From an uncultured Christensenella sp. (GTDB lineage: Bacteria > Bacillota > Clostridia > Christensenellales > Borkfalkiaceae): DNA of 64,000 nt. The translations under genes were made by a program, and so were the position numbers. Shown piece after piece: positions 42,380 through 51,221 of this stretch (positions within the stretch are counted from its first letter, which is position 1; every line of letters starts with the position of its first letter). The notes below the pieces were generated by a model, which did not search any database, was not told the DNA's origin, and saw only the letters and a program-made list of their open reading frames with translations. The stretch is from contig CAJUET010000012.1 in the NCBI GenBank assembly GCA_910585595.1, positions 1 to 64,000 of the forward strand, in the 5' to 3' direction.

Positions 42380-43122
42380 AAATCATTCTTGTGGGCGCAT
42401 GCGGAAAAATGGGCGCGGAAATCGCCAAAGCCGCAGAACAGAATATTGTGTGCGGAATAGATCTGTTTCCGACCGCCCTCCCCTTTCCCGTTTACGATTC
42501 GCTTAAAAAAGTGAAAGAAAGAGCAGACGTTTTGATCGACTTCTCTTCGGCAAACGGAATCCAAGACCGCCTTTTATGGTGCAAGGAAAACGGCGTCCCC
42601 GCCGTACTTGCGGCAACGGGCTATTCCGAAGAAGATATTAATACGGTGGAAAAATTTTCAAAGATTTTACCCATCTTTAAAACAGGGAATTTTTCGCTTG
42701 GAATTGCGCTTGCGGAATACGTTTCGGAGAAAGCCGCCGCTTTCTTGGGTGAAAGTTTCGACGTAGAGATCGTCGAAAAACACCACAACCAAAAGAAGGA
42801 TGCCCCTTCGGGGACTGCACTCATGCTTGCGGAGAGCGTTAAACGGGGTTTTGAATCGGAGAAGCGTTTTATTTACGGCAGGCAAGGAATGACGGGAGCA
42901 AGACAAAAGGAAGAAATCTGCGTACACGCCGTACGCGGCGGTACAATCGTTGGCGAACACGAGGTTATGTTCGCGGGAGACGACGAAATTTTTACGGTTT
43001 CGCACTCGGCAAGAAGCCGCAAAATATTTGCCGTTGGCGCACTCCGCGCCGCCGAATGGCTTTTAACACAATCCGCAGGGCTCTATAATATGCGCGATTT
43101 ATTGTCAGAAATTTTAAATTAA
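42376..43122 (+). CDS. dapB: 4-hydroxy-tetrahydrodipicolinate reductase
   Basis: A 248-residue NAD(P)H-dependent reductase making tetrahydrodipicolinate, the substrate of the DapL encoded at 3.8-4.9 kb. The Rossmann start is IILVGACGKMGAE. The catalytic and substrate-binding segment EKHHNQKKDAPSGTALMLAE is at about 134-153. It overlaps dapA by four bases, so translation is coupled. A strong terminator follows. Confidence 0.96.
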   Translation: MKIILVGACGKMGAEIAKAAEQNIVCGIDLFPTALPFPVYDSLKKVKERADVLIDFSSANGIQDRLLWCKENGVPAVLAATGYSEEDINTVEKFSKILPIFKTGNFSLGIALAEYVSEKAAAFLGESFDVEIVEKHHNQKKDAPSGTALMLAESVKRGFESEKRFIYGRQGMTGARQKEEICVHAVRGGTIVGEHEVMFAGDDEIFTVSHSARSRKIFAVGALRAAEWLLTQSAGLYNMRDLLSEILN

Positions 43123-43129
43123 TGAAATA

Positions 43130-43165
43130 AAAAAATCTCCGCAACTTCCGTTGCGGAGATTTTTT
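43130..43165. terminator. Terminator of asd-dapA-dapB
   Basis: A 16-bp perfect stem (43130-43145 with 43150-43165) with a TTCC loop; A and T runs on both sides also allow it to work for the minus-strand dinB side. Confidence 0.92.
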
Positions 43166-43172
43166 ACTATGC

Positions 43173-43307
43173 TTATTTTTTAAAAGAAATCAATTCATAT
43201 TCCAAGCCTCTCGTTCCGTCTCCCTTACATGAGGAAAAAGTGAACGAACAGCACAGGGCGCAAAGCGCAGCCCGGAACACAAATAAAAATTTTTTAAGAC
43301 ATCACAT
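43173..43307 (-). pseudogene. Remnant of a small lipoprotein gene with UGA at codon 2
   Basis: Downstream of dinB a perfect AGGAGG (43317-43312) lies four bases before an ATG at 43307. The second codon is TGA; thereafter the frame is open to TAA at 43173 and encodes a typical lipoprotein signal: two Lys, a hydrophobic stretch and SFTFSSC as lipobox, then KGDGTRGLEYELISFKK and stop. The peptide after the Cys resembles the beginning of leucine-rich-repeat (BspA-like) surface lipoproteins, cut short. Without readthrough of the UGA it cannot be made. A decayed 5' fragment of a larger surface-protein gene is the simplest reading. Confidence 0.6.
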
Positions 43308-43318
43308 GGTGCCTCCTG

Positions 43319-44560
43319 TCAATCTTTCGTCAAACGGTCGATGCGGGTAAGGTGATCGTTTTGAAGTTCGAGTTCCGCAAGACGGCTGTCCTGCAAAATG
43401 ACCGCAGGACGGATAACGCTGTTCCCGTATTTTCCGCGAAGAGAATCTATCGTGTCTTCGAGGCGGCTCTGCTTCTCTTTTTTCACAGTCGAATCGAAAA
43501 TACTTATTTGCTCCGCCCCGTACGAAAAGTTACAAACGGAAACGCCGAGCGCGCGGACGGGATTCTTCCAGTCGTAAGATTCTTTAAAAAGCTGCATTGC
43601 CCGTTTTCCGATTTCCACTCCACTGTTCGTCGGCTCTATGCTGCCCTGCCTCGTCAAGTCCGAAAGATCGCTTTCGCGCACCCAAATTTTTACGGTATGA
43701 GCACGGGGAAGTCCCCCTTCCCGCATACGCGCGCTCACGCTGTCGGCAAGCGTAAAAAACACGCTCTCCACCTCTTCGCAGTTCGTCAAATCATGATAGA
43801 GCGTAAGGCTGTTTCCAATCGACTTTACGGGATCCTCTTCATCGTAGCGTTTTACGGGAGATTCGTCGAGCCCGTTTGCGTAAATGTGCAAATATTCGCC
43901 CCATTTGCCGAGATTATGCACGAGAAATTCTTTGGAGGCACGCGCAAGCTGCCCAATCGTTTGAATGCCCAATCGGTTGAGTTTCTCCTTTGTGGCGTTT
44001 CCCACAAAGAGTAAATCTTCCACGGGAAGCACCCATACAAGCGCGCGAAAATTATCGGGCGTAATTTCGGTGACGGCGTCCGGTTTTTTTAAATCTGAAC
44101 CGAGCTTTGCGAAAACTTTATTGAAGGATACGCCGATACTCACCGTAAGCCCCGTTTCGCGTTTGATGCGGTTGCGGATCGTATCCGCGATCGTTCTGCC
44201 GTCGCCGAAGAGTTTTTCGCTTTCGCTTACGTCGAGCCAGCATTCGTCGATTCCGAACGGCTCTACGCGGTCGGTGTATTCCGTATAGATTTTTCTGATT
44301 TCCTTTGAAACGCGGTGATACGTAGGAAAATCTACGGGAACTTCCTTTAAGGTTTCCCCGCACTTCCGCTTTGCCTGCCAGTAAACATCGCCCGTCCTTA
44401 CGCCCATGCGCTTTGCGATCTCGTTCTTCGCAAGCACGACCCCGTGCCGATCCTCCTTAGACCCTACAACCACCACGGGAAAACCCCGAAGTTCCGGACG
44501 GCGCAACAGCTCTACCGACGCGTAAAAATTATTTAAATCGCTGTGTAAAATCGTCCGCAT
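43319..44560 (-). CDS. dinB: DNA polymerase IV (Y family)
   Basis: A 413-residue translesion polymerase. The catalytic acids are in HSDLNNFYASVELL at the N-terminus and EPFGIDECWLDVS near 101-113. The little-finger domain (about 240-350) and a C-terminal tail follow. The tail includes EQISIFDST, compatible with a beta-clamp binding motif (QxSLF-like). Length is standard. The start has a very short predicted leader (12 bases from the -10 box). Confidence 0.94.
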   Translation of the reverse strand: MRTILHSDLNNFYASVELLRRPELRGFPVVVVGSKEDRHGVVLAKNEIAKRMGVRTGDVYWQAKRKCGETLKEVPVDFPTYHRVSKEIRKIYTEYTDRVEPFGIDECWLDVSESEKLFGDGRTIADTIRNRIKRETGLTVSIGVSFNKVFAKLGSDLKKPDAVTEITPDNFRALVWVLPVEDLLFVGNATKEKLNRLGIQTIGQLARASKEFLVHNLGKWGEYLHIYANGLDESPVKRYDEEDPVKSIGNSLTLYHDLTNCEEVESVFFTLADSVSARMREGGLPRAHTVKIWVRESDLSDLTRQGSIEPTNSGVEIGKRAMQLFKESYDWKNPVRALGVSVCNFSYGAEQISIFDSTVKKEKQSRLEDTIDSLRGKYGNSVIRPAVILQDSRLAELELQNDHLTRIDRLTKD

Positions 44561-44572
44561 ATCTCTTCTATT

Positions 44573-44601
44573 ATTATAGCAAATCGAAATCCACCTGTCA
44601 A
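44573..44601 (-). promoter_or_regulatory. Consensus promoter of dinB
   Basis: On the minus strand TTGACA (44601-44596), 17 bases, TATAAT (44578-44573), then 12 bases to the ATG. No clear LexA-type box was seen. The leader is only about five bases. Confidence 0.78.
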
Positions 44602-44618
44602 ATTGCGAAGTGAATCAG

Positions 44619-44647
44619 TTGCAATCTGCTTAAAAAAGAATTATAAT
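44619..44647 (+). promoter_or_regulatory. Promoter predicting a leaderless M18 peptidase mRNA
   Basis: TTGCAA (44619-44624), 17 bases, TATAAT (44642-44647), then only seven bases to the ATG at 44655, which places the start codon at or next to +1. No Shine-Dalgarno is present. Confidence 0.75.
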
Positions 44648-44654
44648 ATTACTC

Positions 44655-45884
44655 ATGAAACAATTACTCAAATTTCTGGAAACTTCGCCGACAGCCTATC
44701 ATGCAGTCGAAAACGCAAAACTCTACCTTGAATATAAGGGCTTTCTTGCACTCGACGAGCGGAAAAACTGGAACCTGAAAGAGGGCGGAAAATACTTCGT
44801 CACACGCAACGGCAGTAGCCTGATCGCCTTTACCTTTCATAAAAACGGAAACTTTAAAATCGTTGCAAGCCACACCGATTCCCCCTGTTTCAAACTGAAA
44901 GAATCCCCCGAAATGATGGGAGCTTTCACCCGCCTCAACGTAGAAACTTACGGCGGCGGACTCTATTATACTTTCTTCGACCGCCCTATGCGCATTGCGG
45001 GACGGATCGTTGTAGAGGAGAACGGAAAACTTATTTCAAAGCTCTATGCCTCGGAAGAAACTTTCGTGATCCCCTCGCTTGCGATTCACATGAACCGCGA
45101 GGCGAATAAACAGTTCGCACCCGATCCGCAGACGGACCTTTTGCCCCTCTACGCTTTGGGCGAAGCGGCGTTAAAAACGGAAGCGCTTGCAAGGGACCTT
45201 TTCGTCGTGCCTGCGGAAAAACCCTTTATAAACGGCGCAAACAACGAATTCCTCTCCTCACCCCGCCTCGATAATTTAACGAGCGTGTGCGCCTCTCTCG
45301 AAGCGATCGCAAACACCACGAAGGGCGTTTGTATTGCCGCACTCTTCGATAACGAAGAAATCGGTTCGCGCACACGGCAGGGCGCGGGAAGCGATTTCAT
45401 GAAGTCCGTTCTTAAACGCATTGCTCTTTTACAGAGCAAGTCGGAAGAAGAATTCATGGAAGCGCTCTCCTCTTCCTTTATGATTTCTTTGGATAACGCG
45501 CACTCCGTGCACCCTAACCGTCCCGAAAAGTGCGATCCCACAAACCGCGCCGTCATGGGCGGAGGAATTGTGGTCAAAGCGCACGCGAACGGCGCATACA
45601 CGAGCGACGCGCTCACCGTCGCAGCCGTCAAGAAGATTTTCAGGGACGCGGGCGTAAAATATCAAAACTTTTATAACCGTTCGGATATGCCGAGCGGAAG
45701 CACTTTGGGCTGTATCAGCTTTACGCAGATCGGCATTCCCTCCGTCGATTTGGGGCTTGCGCAGCTTGCAATGCACTCTGCCGTAGAAACTTTTGCCCAC
45801 GCCGATTACGAGGAACTCAAAAAAGGACTTTCCGCCTTCTATCAAAGCAACGTTTCCGTTTTGGAAAACGCCGTAGAACTATAA
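44655..45884 (+). CDS. M18 family aminopeptidase
   Basis: A 409-residue zinc aminopeptidase related to aspartyl aminopeptidases (ApeB/DNPEP). Metal and catalytic segments are ASHTDSPCFKLKES at about 75-88, SPRLDNLTSV near 200, the Glu pair in FDNEEIGSRTRQGAGSD near 233-250, and AMHSAVETF near the C-terminus. These enzymes remove N-terminal acidic or other residues in the cytoplasm. Length is typical. Confidence 0.93.
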   Translation: MKQLLKFLETSPTAYHAVENAKLYLEYKGFLALDERKNWNLKEGGKYFVTRNGSSLIAFTFHKNGNFKIVASHTDSPCFKLKESPEMMGAFTRLNVETYGGGLYYTFFDRPMRIAGRIVVEENGKLISKLYASEETFVIPSLAIHMNREANKQFAPDPQTDLLPLYALGEAALKTEALARDLFVVPAEKPFINGANNEFLSSPRLDNLTSVCASLEAIANTTKGVCIAALFDNEEIGSRTRQGAGSDFMKSVLKRIALLQSKSEEEFMEALSSSFMISLDNAHSVHPNRPEKCDPTNRAVMGGGIVVKAHANGAYTSDALTVAAVKKIFRDAGVKYQNFYNRSDMPSGSTLGCISFTQIGIPSVDLGLAQLAMHSAVETFAHADYEELKKGLSAFYQSNVSVLENAVEL

Positions 45885-45900
45885 CGAAAAATAAGAAAAA

Positions 45901-45942
45901 CACAATAAAAGACCGCCGATAATTCGGCGGTCTTTTATTGTG
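45901..45942. terminator. Bidirectional terminator, 19-bp perfect stem
   Basis: 45901-45919 pairs exactly with 45924-45942 around a TAAT loop. It ends both the M18 peptidase transcript and the minus-strand giant gene ending at 45946. Confidence 0.93.
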
Positions 45943-45945
45943 TTT

Positions 45946-48900
45946 TTAATTCAATTCGCTGTCCACTCTCATAACGGTGCGGTCTATCATGCTCTTTGCT
46001 ACTTCCAACGACGCCGCGTCGCAAACGCGCACTTCGCTTCTGCGGCTGCCCGTAGGGTAATACAGGACGGGCGCGTCGTCCTTGATCGCAAGTTTGAATA
46101 CCGTCCTTCCGCGGTATTTGAAGAGAACCGCGTATCTTCCGTCATTCTGCGAGGTGCGGGGCTTATTCATGATATAGCTTCCGATCTCGTAATACGCCCT
46201 CTTCCCCTCGTCGCTCAATGCGCCGTAGGACTCTTCGAGCGAGATCACTTCGTCGCTCTCACCCAGCCACGATATATCGTCCTCGGGTTCTTCCTCATAA
46301 TCGTAAGCCTGCTGTGCCTGTTGGTTCTGCAAGACCTGATTCAAAAGTTCCTGCTGTTTTGCAAGCTGTGCGCGAAGCTCTTCGTTCTCTGCCCGCGCGG
46401 CGTAATCGGGCTGCGGCGCGTATGTGTTCGGATCCTGCGCAGGCGGCAGCGCCATCTGCTGCTGCATTGCGGGAAGAAGCGACGAAACCGCAGATGCGAT
46501 CATATTCTGCATATCGCCGTAGTTCATTTGCGGCTGTTGCACGTTCTGCTGCATTGCGGCAAACATCATGCGCATTTCCGCGCGCTGCTTTTCTTCCTTG
46601 GCAAACTCTTTCTCTTCGGCAATGCGTTCCTTCTCTTCTTCGAGCGCTTCGAGAGCGCGCTTCTTCTTCCCCTTCGTCATGAACGCGAAGATCGCCATGA
46701 TCAGCGCTAGTCCCATCAGTATCCCCGCGATGATCCACCAATTCGTTTCACTCAGTCCCAGTACGATTCCCAGCAAGCTTATAGGCGCGAACGAATAGGA
46801 CATTGCCGCAAGTTTTTTCGTCTTTTCCCTTGCCGCTTTCGCCGCAGACAGATTGTTCAGTGACATGATCAGGAACACCACGATCAATACTCCCGATACT
46901 CCGCTCAATATAACGGGCACATAGGAAACGATCGTTCCGTTCGAAGGATTGTTGCCCGTTCCGTCCCCGGGGGTCGGGTTTGGCGTGTCTCCGCCGTTGC
47001 CGCCCGTTATCGTATAGATGAAGCTCGTCGTACCGTCTATCACATAGTCCGCACTATAAGCTCCGCTCAGGCTCACCACCACTCGGTACGTCCCGACTGC
47101 GCTCGGAGCAAGCACCTCTTGCCCGTCCTGCGTGTAATATCTTATGATAAACGCATCGCCCGGCAGTTCGCCGCATATCACCGTTACGGGCAGATTGCCG
47201 CCCGTGTACTGCGCCGTGTCGCTCGCAAGTTCTATCGTGATACGCGTTTTATCCGTATTGTCGCCTTCGTTCGGATCGCTCGGCTTTTCGCTCGGATAGA
47301 ACGGATTATTCGGGTTTGACGGATCGATGATCGTATCCGTCGCCGCGACCGAGAATCTCAGCCATTCCGTTTCCGTCTGATTCCCCTCGAATACATAGTT
47401 CTGCGTGTCCTTGATCACCGCACGCACGCCGTATTCGTTCCCGCGCTGTAAGCCGGATAACAGGATCGGGTTGTTGTTTGCGTCCACGTATTCGTATTCG
47501 ATCGCCTTTGCCTCCGCCGTGTTCAGCGTGAGCACAGGCGGCTTTGCCGATTCGTTCCACTTGATCACGATCTCCGCTCGGATGATCTCGAACTCGAACG
47601 ACGTTTCGCCCTGCAACGAATAGGAATTGCGGTACGTGCTCTTCAAGCTGACCGTGGCGCTGTAACTTCCCACGTTCGTGGGCGCTCCCGCCAGCTGCGT
47701 GTAGCCGTTAAAATAAGTCACGTCGAAATACGACGTATCGATCGCGCCCTTTATCACGCGGAAGCGGAATTCAACCGGACTTCCCCAATAGATATACTCT
47801 CCGTCCGTCTTGCTTGCCGCCACCTGCACTTCCGCCACCACGCGCCCTACCTCGAAGAAGTTCGAATAGCACTTTTCTCCTTCCTCTGCCAATTTATAGT
47901 TCTGCGCGTAGTTTTCGGCGATCGTCGCTTTCGCCTTGTAATATTTGATTTTATCCTTTGGTACGACGATCTCTTCGAGCGGCGAATTTTCGTCTATGAT
48001 ATTCCCGCTCGTATCCGTCTCGTAGTAGTAATACTTGATGAACTGACCGCCGTTTTTCAAAACGTACCCGTTGTAGAGCGCTCCGTTCTCGTCGCGCATT
48101 CCCTCGATCTTCCAATTCAGCGGGATCGTCAGCGGCACGATCTCCCACTCGATCGACCATCTGAACGCGCCCTCCGTATCCTCGTAACTATCCGGGTCGT
48201 ATTCGTCGGGCGCATAGTAATTCTGTTCCGCCTGAGTTGAGAGCGTCAGCGTTACGGATATACGGCCGATCGCTTTTGCGTCCGTTCCCGTCACTGCTCC
48301 CGCATAGTTTGCGCTCACGCCTTCGGGAAGGCCTATCAGCTCGCACGTCTGAGGCTTGCCCGTGTAGGGCATTTTTCCGTCATTCTGCCACTTCACTTCG
48401 CCCAGGTTGATCTTCGCCTTCACGATCTCGTACGTTACAGAATAGAAGTGCGTCTCCCCCGTCGCCGTCGCTTTTATACACACCGACGTCGTGTATACGC
48501 TTGCGTTCTTCGTGCTCTCGACCGTTTCGCCCGCACCGTTCACCGTCTTTACGCCGTTTTTGAATTCTCCCTCGTTGTACGAGCGGTTGATCGTAAAACC
48601 GAGGCTCGGCGTCGCATTCACATAATACACCTGCCCGTCGTAGGGTATTTTATTCGTAAACGCCGCCGTCTCCGTCGTCGCCGTCAATCGCGCGATCTGC
48701 GTTTTGCTGTTGCGCAAGTCCCACGTCACCGACGCCGTTGCCGCTTCCAACGATACCACCAGCGATACTCCGTCCGACGGCAACACGACGTTGTAGTTCC
48801 TGTTGTCTCCTTCCGCTACCAGTGTGTATTCCCCTTCCGACAGTATGCTCGTATTCAGCTCGATCGGATATACGCCCTCCTGGTTCGCTGAACTGAATTT

Positions 48901-51033
48901 GATTTTCGACGCCAGCGTTCTCGTGCTGTTCCCGCGCTTCGATTTCAGCGTTACCAATATCTCGTCGTCCTGCCACGGCGCCGACGCGTATACCGTCACC
49001 GTCGTGTTCTGTTGCACGCCCACCATGATCGTTGTGCTCGACGCAAAATCAAGACTGTACGTTGCCGGGTTCAGCGTAAACGTTACGTCGCGCGGGCTGT
49101 GGTCGTCGCTGTCGCGCCACAGTGTGTCGCCCGTTTCATCCTTGATCGATACCGTTATCCTGTATTCCCCCGCCTGCGTCACCGTGATGATGTTGTCTTC
49201 GTCCAGAAGAATCCCGCCTTCCGATAAGCTCTTCTGGAACTCCTGCGGCACCGATAATTCAAACACGCTTGAATCGAGATCCAATTCGAACTGATATTTT
49301 CCGCTTGCTACCGTCGCATACGTTGCGGAATTCTTCCCGTCGAAAAACTCGGGTACATCTACTCGCCGCGCCAGCAATTCGAAGTCGTACGACGTTGTTC
49401 CGATCAGCGTATAGTTTTTATCCGTGATCGTTGCAGTGACCGTATACAGCCCCCTGTGCACCGGCGGCGTCGGCAGTTTTGTTCCGTCGCGCTTGGAATA
49501 GCTCAGGTCTATTTTTACCGTCTCCCCCTCGCACGGCTCGTAATTCGTTACAAACTCTGCGTGCGGATAGCCGTCGTCTCCCATTTCGAAGCCGACCTTC
49601 AATTCTTTGGGCTTGATCGTAAACTTTGCGCTACGCGTTCTGTTACTCCTGTCTCCCGACCAAAAGTAATTCACGCCCTCTTTTAACGTGGCTGTAAACG
49701 TATACGTCCCCGCTGCTTTGGGTACTACCTCGTTCCCCGCCGCGTTCGTGTATTTGACCGTGCAATAGTCTTGATTATCGAATACCGATATGTTGTACCA
49801 CTTTTCCGACCTTACGTCCTGCTCCGCACCGTTATATGTATAGCTGTCCGTATCCTCCGGCTCCATTAAACCTAAAACCTCGATCAGATTCAAGTGGATC
49901 GCCGGACGGACGCAATTAGCGTCGGAAACGTAATTATCGTACCAATTATTAGTAGAAGGAGCCAACGTACACCCCGCATTGGTATAAGTCACCTTATCGC
50001 CGGAGCGCAACCAAGTATAATTGCCTGTCGTGCGACTTCTTTGCTCGTTCGTCAGCTTCCATATACATGTGGTCGTCGCATAATTACTAAAACCGACTTC
50101 CGAAGCGCTCGGCAGCCAAATGTAGTCCTCGCCCCAGGCGTCGTACCTCGCTTTGAAGCCGCCGGTAGCCGTACCGTCATATTCGGTTTCGGGATAAAAC
50201 GACGCAGCAGTATACGACCCTCCCTGCCCCCAACTAGTCGCCCAACCGGTAGTCAACTTATCGAGCGCGTCGTTCGGATGGTTATTCCAACCGGACACCC
50301 TAACGAACATCGTTTCCGTGTGCTGATAGGCGATATTCTTAGGCTGCATCAAATACCTTGTTGCAAATGAACCCTCCGCAGTATCGGTAAACAGCGCGAG
50401 CCTTGAATAATTGCCTGTTCCCGATAAAATATTTTTACGAATGGGACTGCTGCTGTAAATACTTTGTCCTACACCGCTCCTCGCGCGAAACGGCGTGGCT
50501 ATCAATTGGTTCGCTTCATTTGTCAGATTATCCGCAAGGTACAAAGTGAGAACGGGTATTTCCCCTTCCTTTTTTGTTTCACTGTCATATCCGCCCAGCG
50601 TAAGGGAAGCGATCATCCAATCGAGTCCGCCGAGTTTTACAACGTAACCGTATTTTTGTTTTGCCGTATCCTCGATCGTAGCGTTAATCACGGAAGCGGG
50701 CACCACGGTGCTATTCGTCCAGGTCTTTTCCTGAGCGTCGGCGTGTTCTTTAATGTAATCTACGGCGTCACCGTAATTAAACAGTTTTAACGATAGATCG
50801 TTTGCCACATTAACGTTGAACGCGCCCGTCGCACTGTCCCACAGATCTTCGCCGCCACCGATTTTGGTCGCGGAGTTGATCGTAGAGGAAGTTAGCGCAT
50901 CTGCGCTTTGGGTTTGAGAGGTGTTTTTTACAGCAAAAAAGCCGCAGAAAAGCGCTGCGGCACATAAAACACTTAATATCGCGCTGATAATTTTTCTCTT
51001 ACTTTTTAATACCCCCCCCCTGAACTGATTCAT
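45946..51033 (-). CDS. Giant surface protein 1 with MBG-like repeats and conserved cytoplasmic tail
   Basis: A 1695-residue protein. Residues 1-45 are a signal peptide, preceded by a G-rich start codon region. Residues about 80-400 form a domain with IWLPSASEVGFS, YTWLRSGD and CVRPAIHLNLIEV, the pattern of DUF6273. From about 400 to 1350 come many MBG/Ig-like repeats (YNG or YTG openings, then KPPVLTL, AGTYTFTATL-like strands). Three membrane segments lie at about 1370-1395 and 1412-1455. The cytoplasmic tail has a Glu/Lys/Arg coiled coil (EEEKERIAEEKEFAKEEKQR), a Gln/Met-rich linker and a terminal domain (about 1590-1695) with DDISWLGE, SLEESYGALSD and NDGRYAVLFKYRGRTVFKL. No LPXTG sortase motif is present. 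Related tails occur in both neighbouring giants. Confidence 0.85.
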   Translation of the reverse strand: MNQFRGGVLKSKRKIISAILSVLCAAALFCGFFAVKNTSQTQSADALTSSTINSATKIGGGEDLWDSATGAFNVNVANDLSLKLFNYGDAVDYIKEHADAQEKTWTNSTVVPASVINATIEDTAKQKYGYVVKLGGLDWMIASLTLGGYDSETKKEGEIPVLTLYLADNLTNEANQLIATPFRARSGVGQSIYSSSPIRKNILSGTGNYSRLALFTDTAEGSFATRYLMQPKNIAYQHTETMFVRVSGWNNHPNDALDKLTTGWATSWGQGGSYTAASFYPETEYDGTATGGFKARYDAWGEDYIWLPSASEVGFSNYATTTCIWKLTNEQRSRTTGNYTWLRSGDKVTYTNAGCTLAPSTNNWYDNYVSDANCVRPAIHLNLIEVLGLMEPEDTDSYTYNGAEQDVRSEKWYNISVFDNQDYCTVKYTNAAGNEVVPKAAGTYTFTATLKEGVNYFWSGDRSNRTRSAKFTIKPKELKVGFEMGDDGYPHAEFVTNYEPCEGETVKIDLSYSKRDGTKLPTPPVHRGLYTVTATITDKNYTLIGTTSYDFELLARRVDVPEFFDGKNSATYATVASGKYQFELDLDSSVFELSVPQEFQKSLSEGGILLDEDNIITVTQAGEYRITVSIKDETGDTLWRDSDDHSPRDVTFTLNPATYSLDFASSTTIMVGVQQNTTVTVYASAPWQDDEILVTLKSKRGNSTRTLASKIKFSSANQEGVYPIELNTSILSEGEYTLVAEGDNRNYNVVLPSDGVSLVVSLEAATASVTWDLRNSKTQIARLTATTETAAFTNKIPYDGQVYYVNATPSLGFTINRSYNEGEFKNGVKTVNGAGETVESTKNASVYTTSVCIKATATGETHFYSVTYEIVKAKINLGEVKWQNDGKMPYTGKPQTCELIGLPEGVSANYAGAVTGTDAKAIGRISVTLTLSTQAEQNYYAPDEYDPDSYEDTEGAFRWSIEWEIVPLTIPLNWKIEGMRDENGALYNGYVLKNGGQFIKYYYYETDTSGNIIDENSPLEEIVVPKDKIKYYKAKATIAENYAQNYKLAEEGEKCYSNFFEVGRVVAEVQVAASKTDGEYIYWGSPVEFRFRVIKGAIDTSYFDVTYFNGYTQLAGAPTNVGSYSATVSLKSTYRNSYSLQGETSFEFEIIRAEIVIKWNESAKPPVLTLNTAEAKAIEYEYVDANNNPILLSGLQRGNEYGVRAVIKDTQNYVFEGNQTETEWLRFSVAATDTIIDPSNPNNPFYPSEKPSDPNEGDNTDKTRITIELASDTAQYTGGNLPVTVICGELPGDAFIIRYYTQDGQEVLAPSAVGTYRVVVSLSGAYSADYVIDGTTSFIYTITGGNGGDTPNPTPGDGTGNNPSNGTIVSYVPVILSGVSGVLIVVFLIMSLNNLSAAKAAREKTKKLAAMSYSFAPISLLGIVLGLSETNWWIIAGILMGLALIMAIFAFMTKGKKKRALEALEEEKERIAEEKEFAKEEKQRAEMRMMFAAMQQNVQQPQMNYGDMQNMIASAVSSLLPAMQQQMALPPAQDPNTYAPQPDYAARAENEELRAQLAKQQELLNQVLQNQQAQQAYDYEEEPEDDISWLGESDEVISLEESYGALSDEGKRAYYEIGSYIMNKPRTSQNDGRYAVLFKYRGRTVFKLAIKDDAPVLYYPTGSRRSEVRVCDAASLEVAKSMIDRTVMRVDSELN
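51012..51020 (-). repeat. G9 homopolymer in codons 4-7 of giant gene 1
   Basis: Nine G (on the minus strand) occur directly after ATG-AAT-CAG-TTC-A. All translation must pass through it, and no alternative start codon follows before the signal peptide. As written the frame is open (on). Loss or gain of one or two G would abolish the product. Confidence 0.85.
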
Positions 51034-51113
51034 ATACTCCTCCTGTCTGTATTACATTACTATATTGCTTTTTTATTTGAAAAATACTGCGCCACGCCGT
51101 ATTTTTCTACTTT

Positions 51114-51142
51114 ATTATATTCTTACATTTCCGCTCTGTCAA
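51114..51142 (-). promoter_or_regulatory. Consensus promoter of giant gene 1
   Basis: On the minus strand TTGACA (51142-51137), 17 bases, TATAAT (51119-51114). The leader of about 75 bases ends in AGGAGGAG just before the ATG. Confidence 0.82.
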
Positions 51143-51182
51143 GTAATTTTACGTTTTTTGCCGTTTTCCGCACCGTGATCAA

Positions 51183-51212
51183 AGCCCCGCGCGCCTTTCG
51201 GCACGCGGGGCT
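51183..51212 (-). terminator. Hairpin after spoVAE
   Basis: A GC-rich stem AGCCCCGCG-x-GCC / GGC-x-CGCGGGGCT with a TTTC loop (one mismatch) lies after the spoVAE stop. Only a short T-run follows, so termination strength is uncertain. Confidence 0.6.
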
Positions 51213-51221
51213 CAACCTGTT

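Noticed and set aside
43302..43304. UGA at codon 2 read as selenocysteine or as a recoded tryptophan
   Set aside because: Genes in the window end in TGA as a normal stop and use TGG for Trp. A SECIS element directly after codon 2 was not evident, so decay is simpler.
46930..47000. Sortase (LPXTG-like) anchor before the membrane segment of giant protein 1
   Set aside because: The region reads NPTPGDGTGNNPSNG with no LPXTG-type motif, and two more membrane segments plus a long tail follow.
48448..48891. Arg-rich open frames on the plus strand opposite the giant genes (and similar ones at 53482-56076 and 62263-63140)
   Set aside because: They are antisense shadows of the repeat-coding frames, with Arg/Tyr-biased translation, no ribosome sites and no family resemblance.
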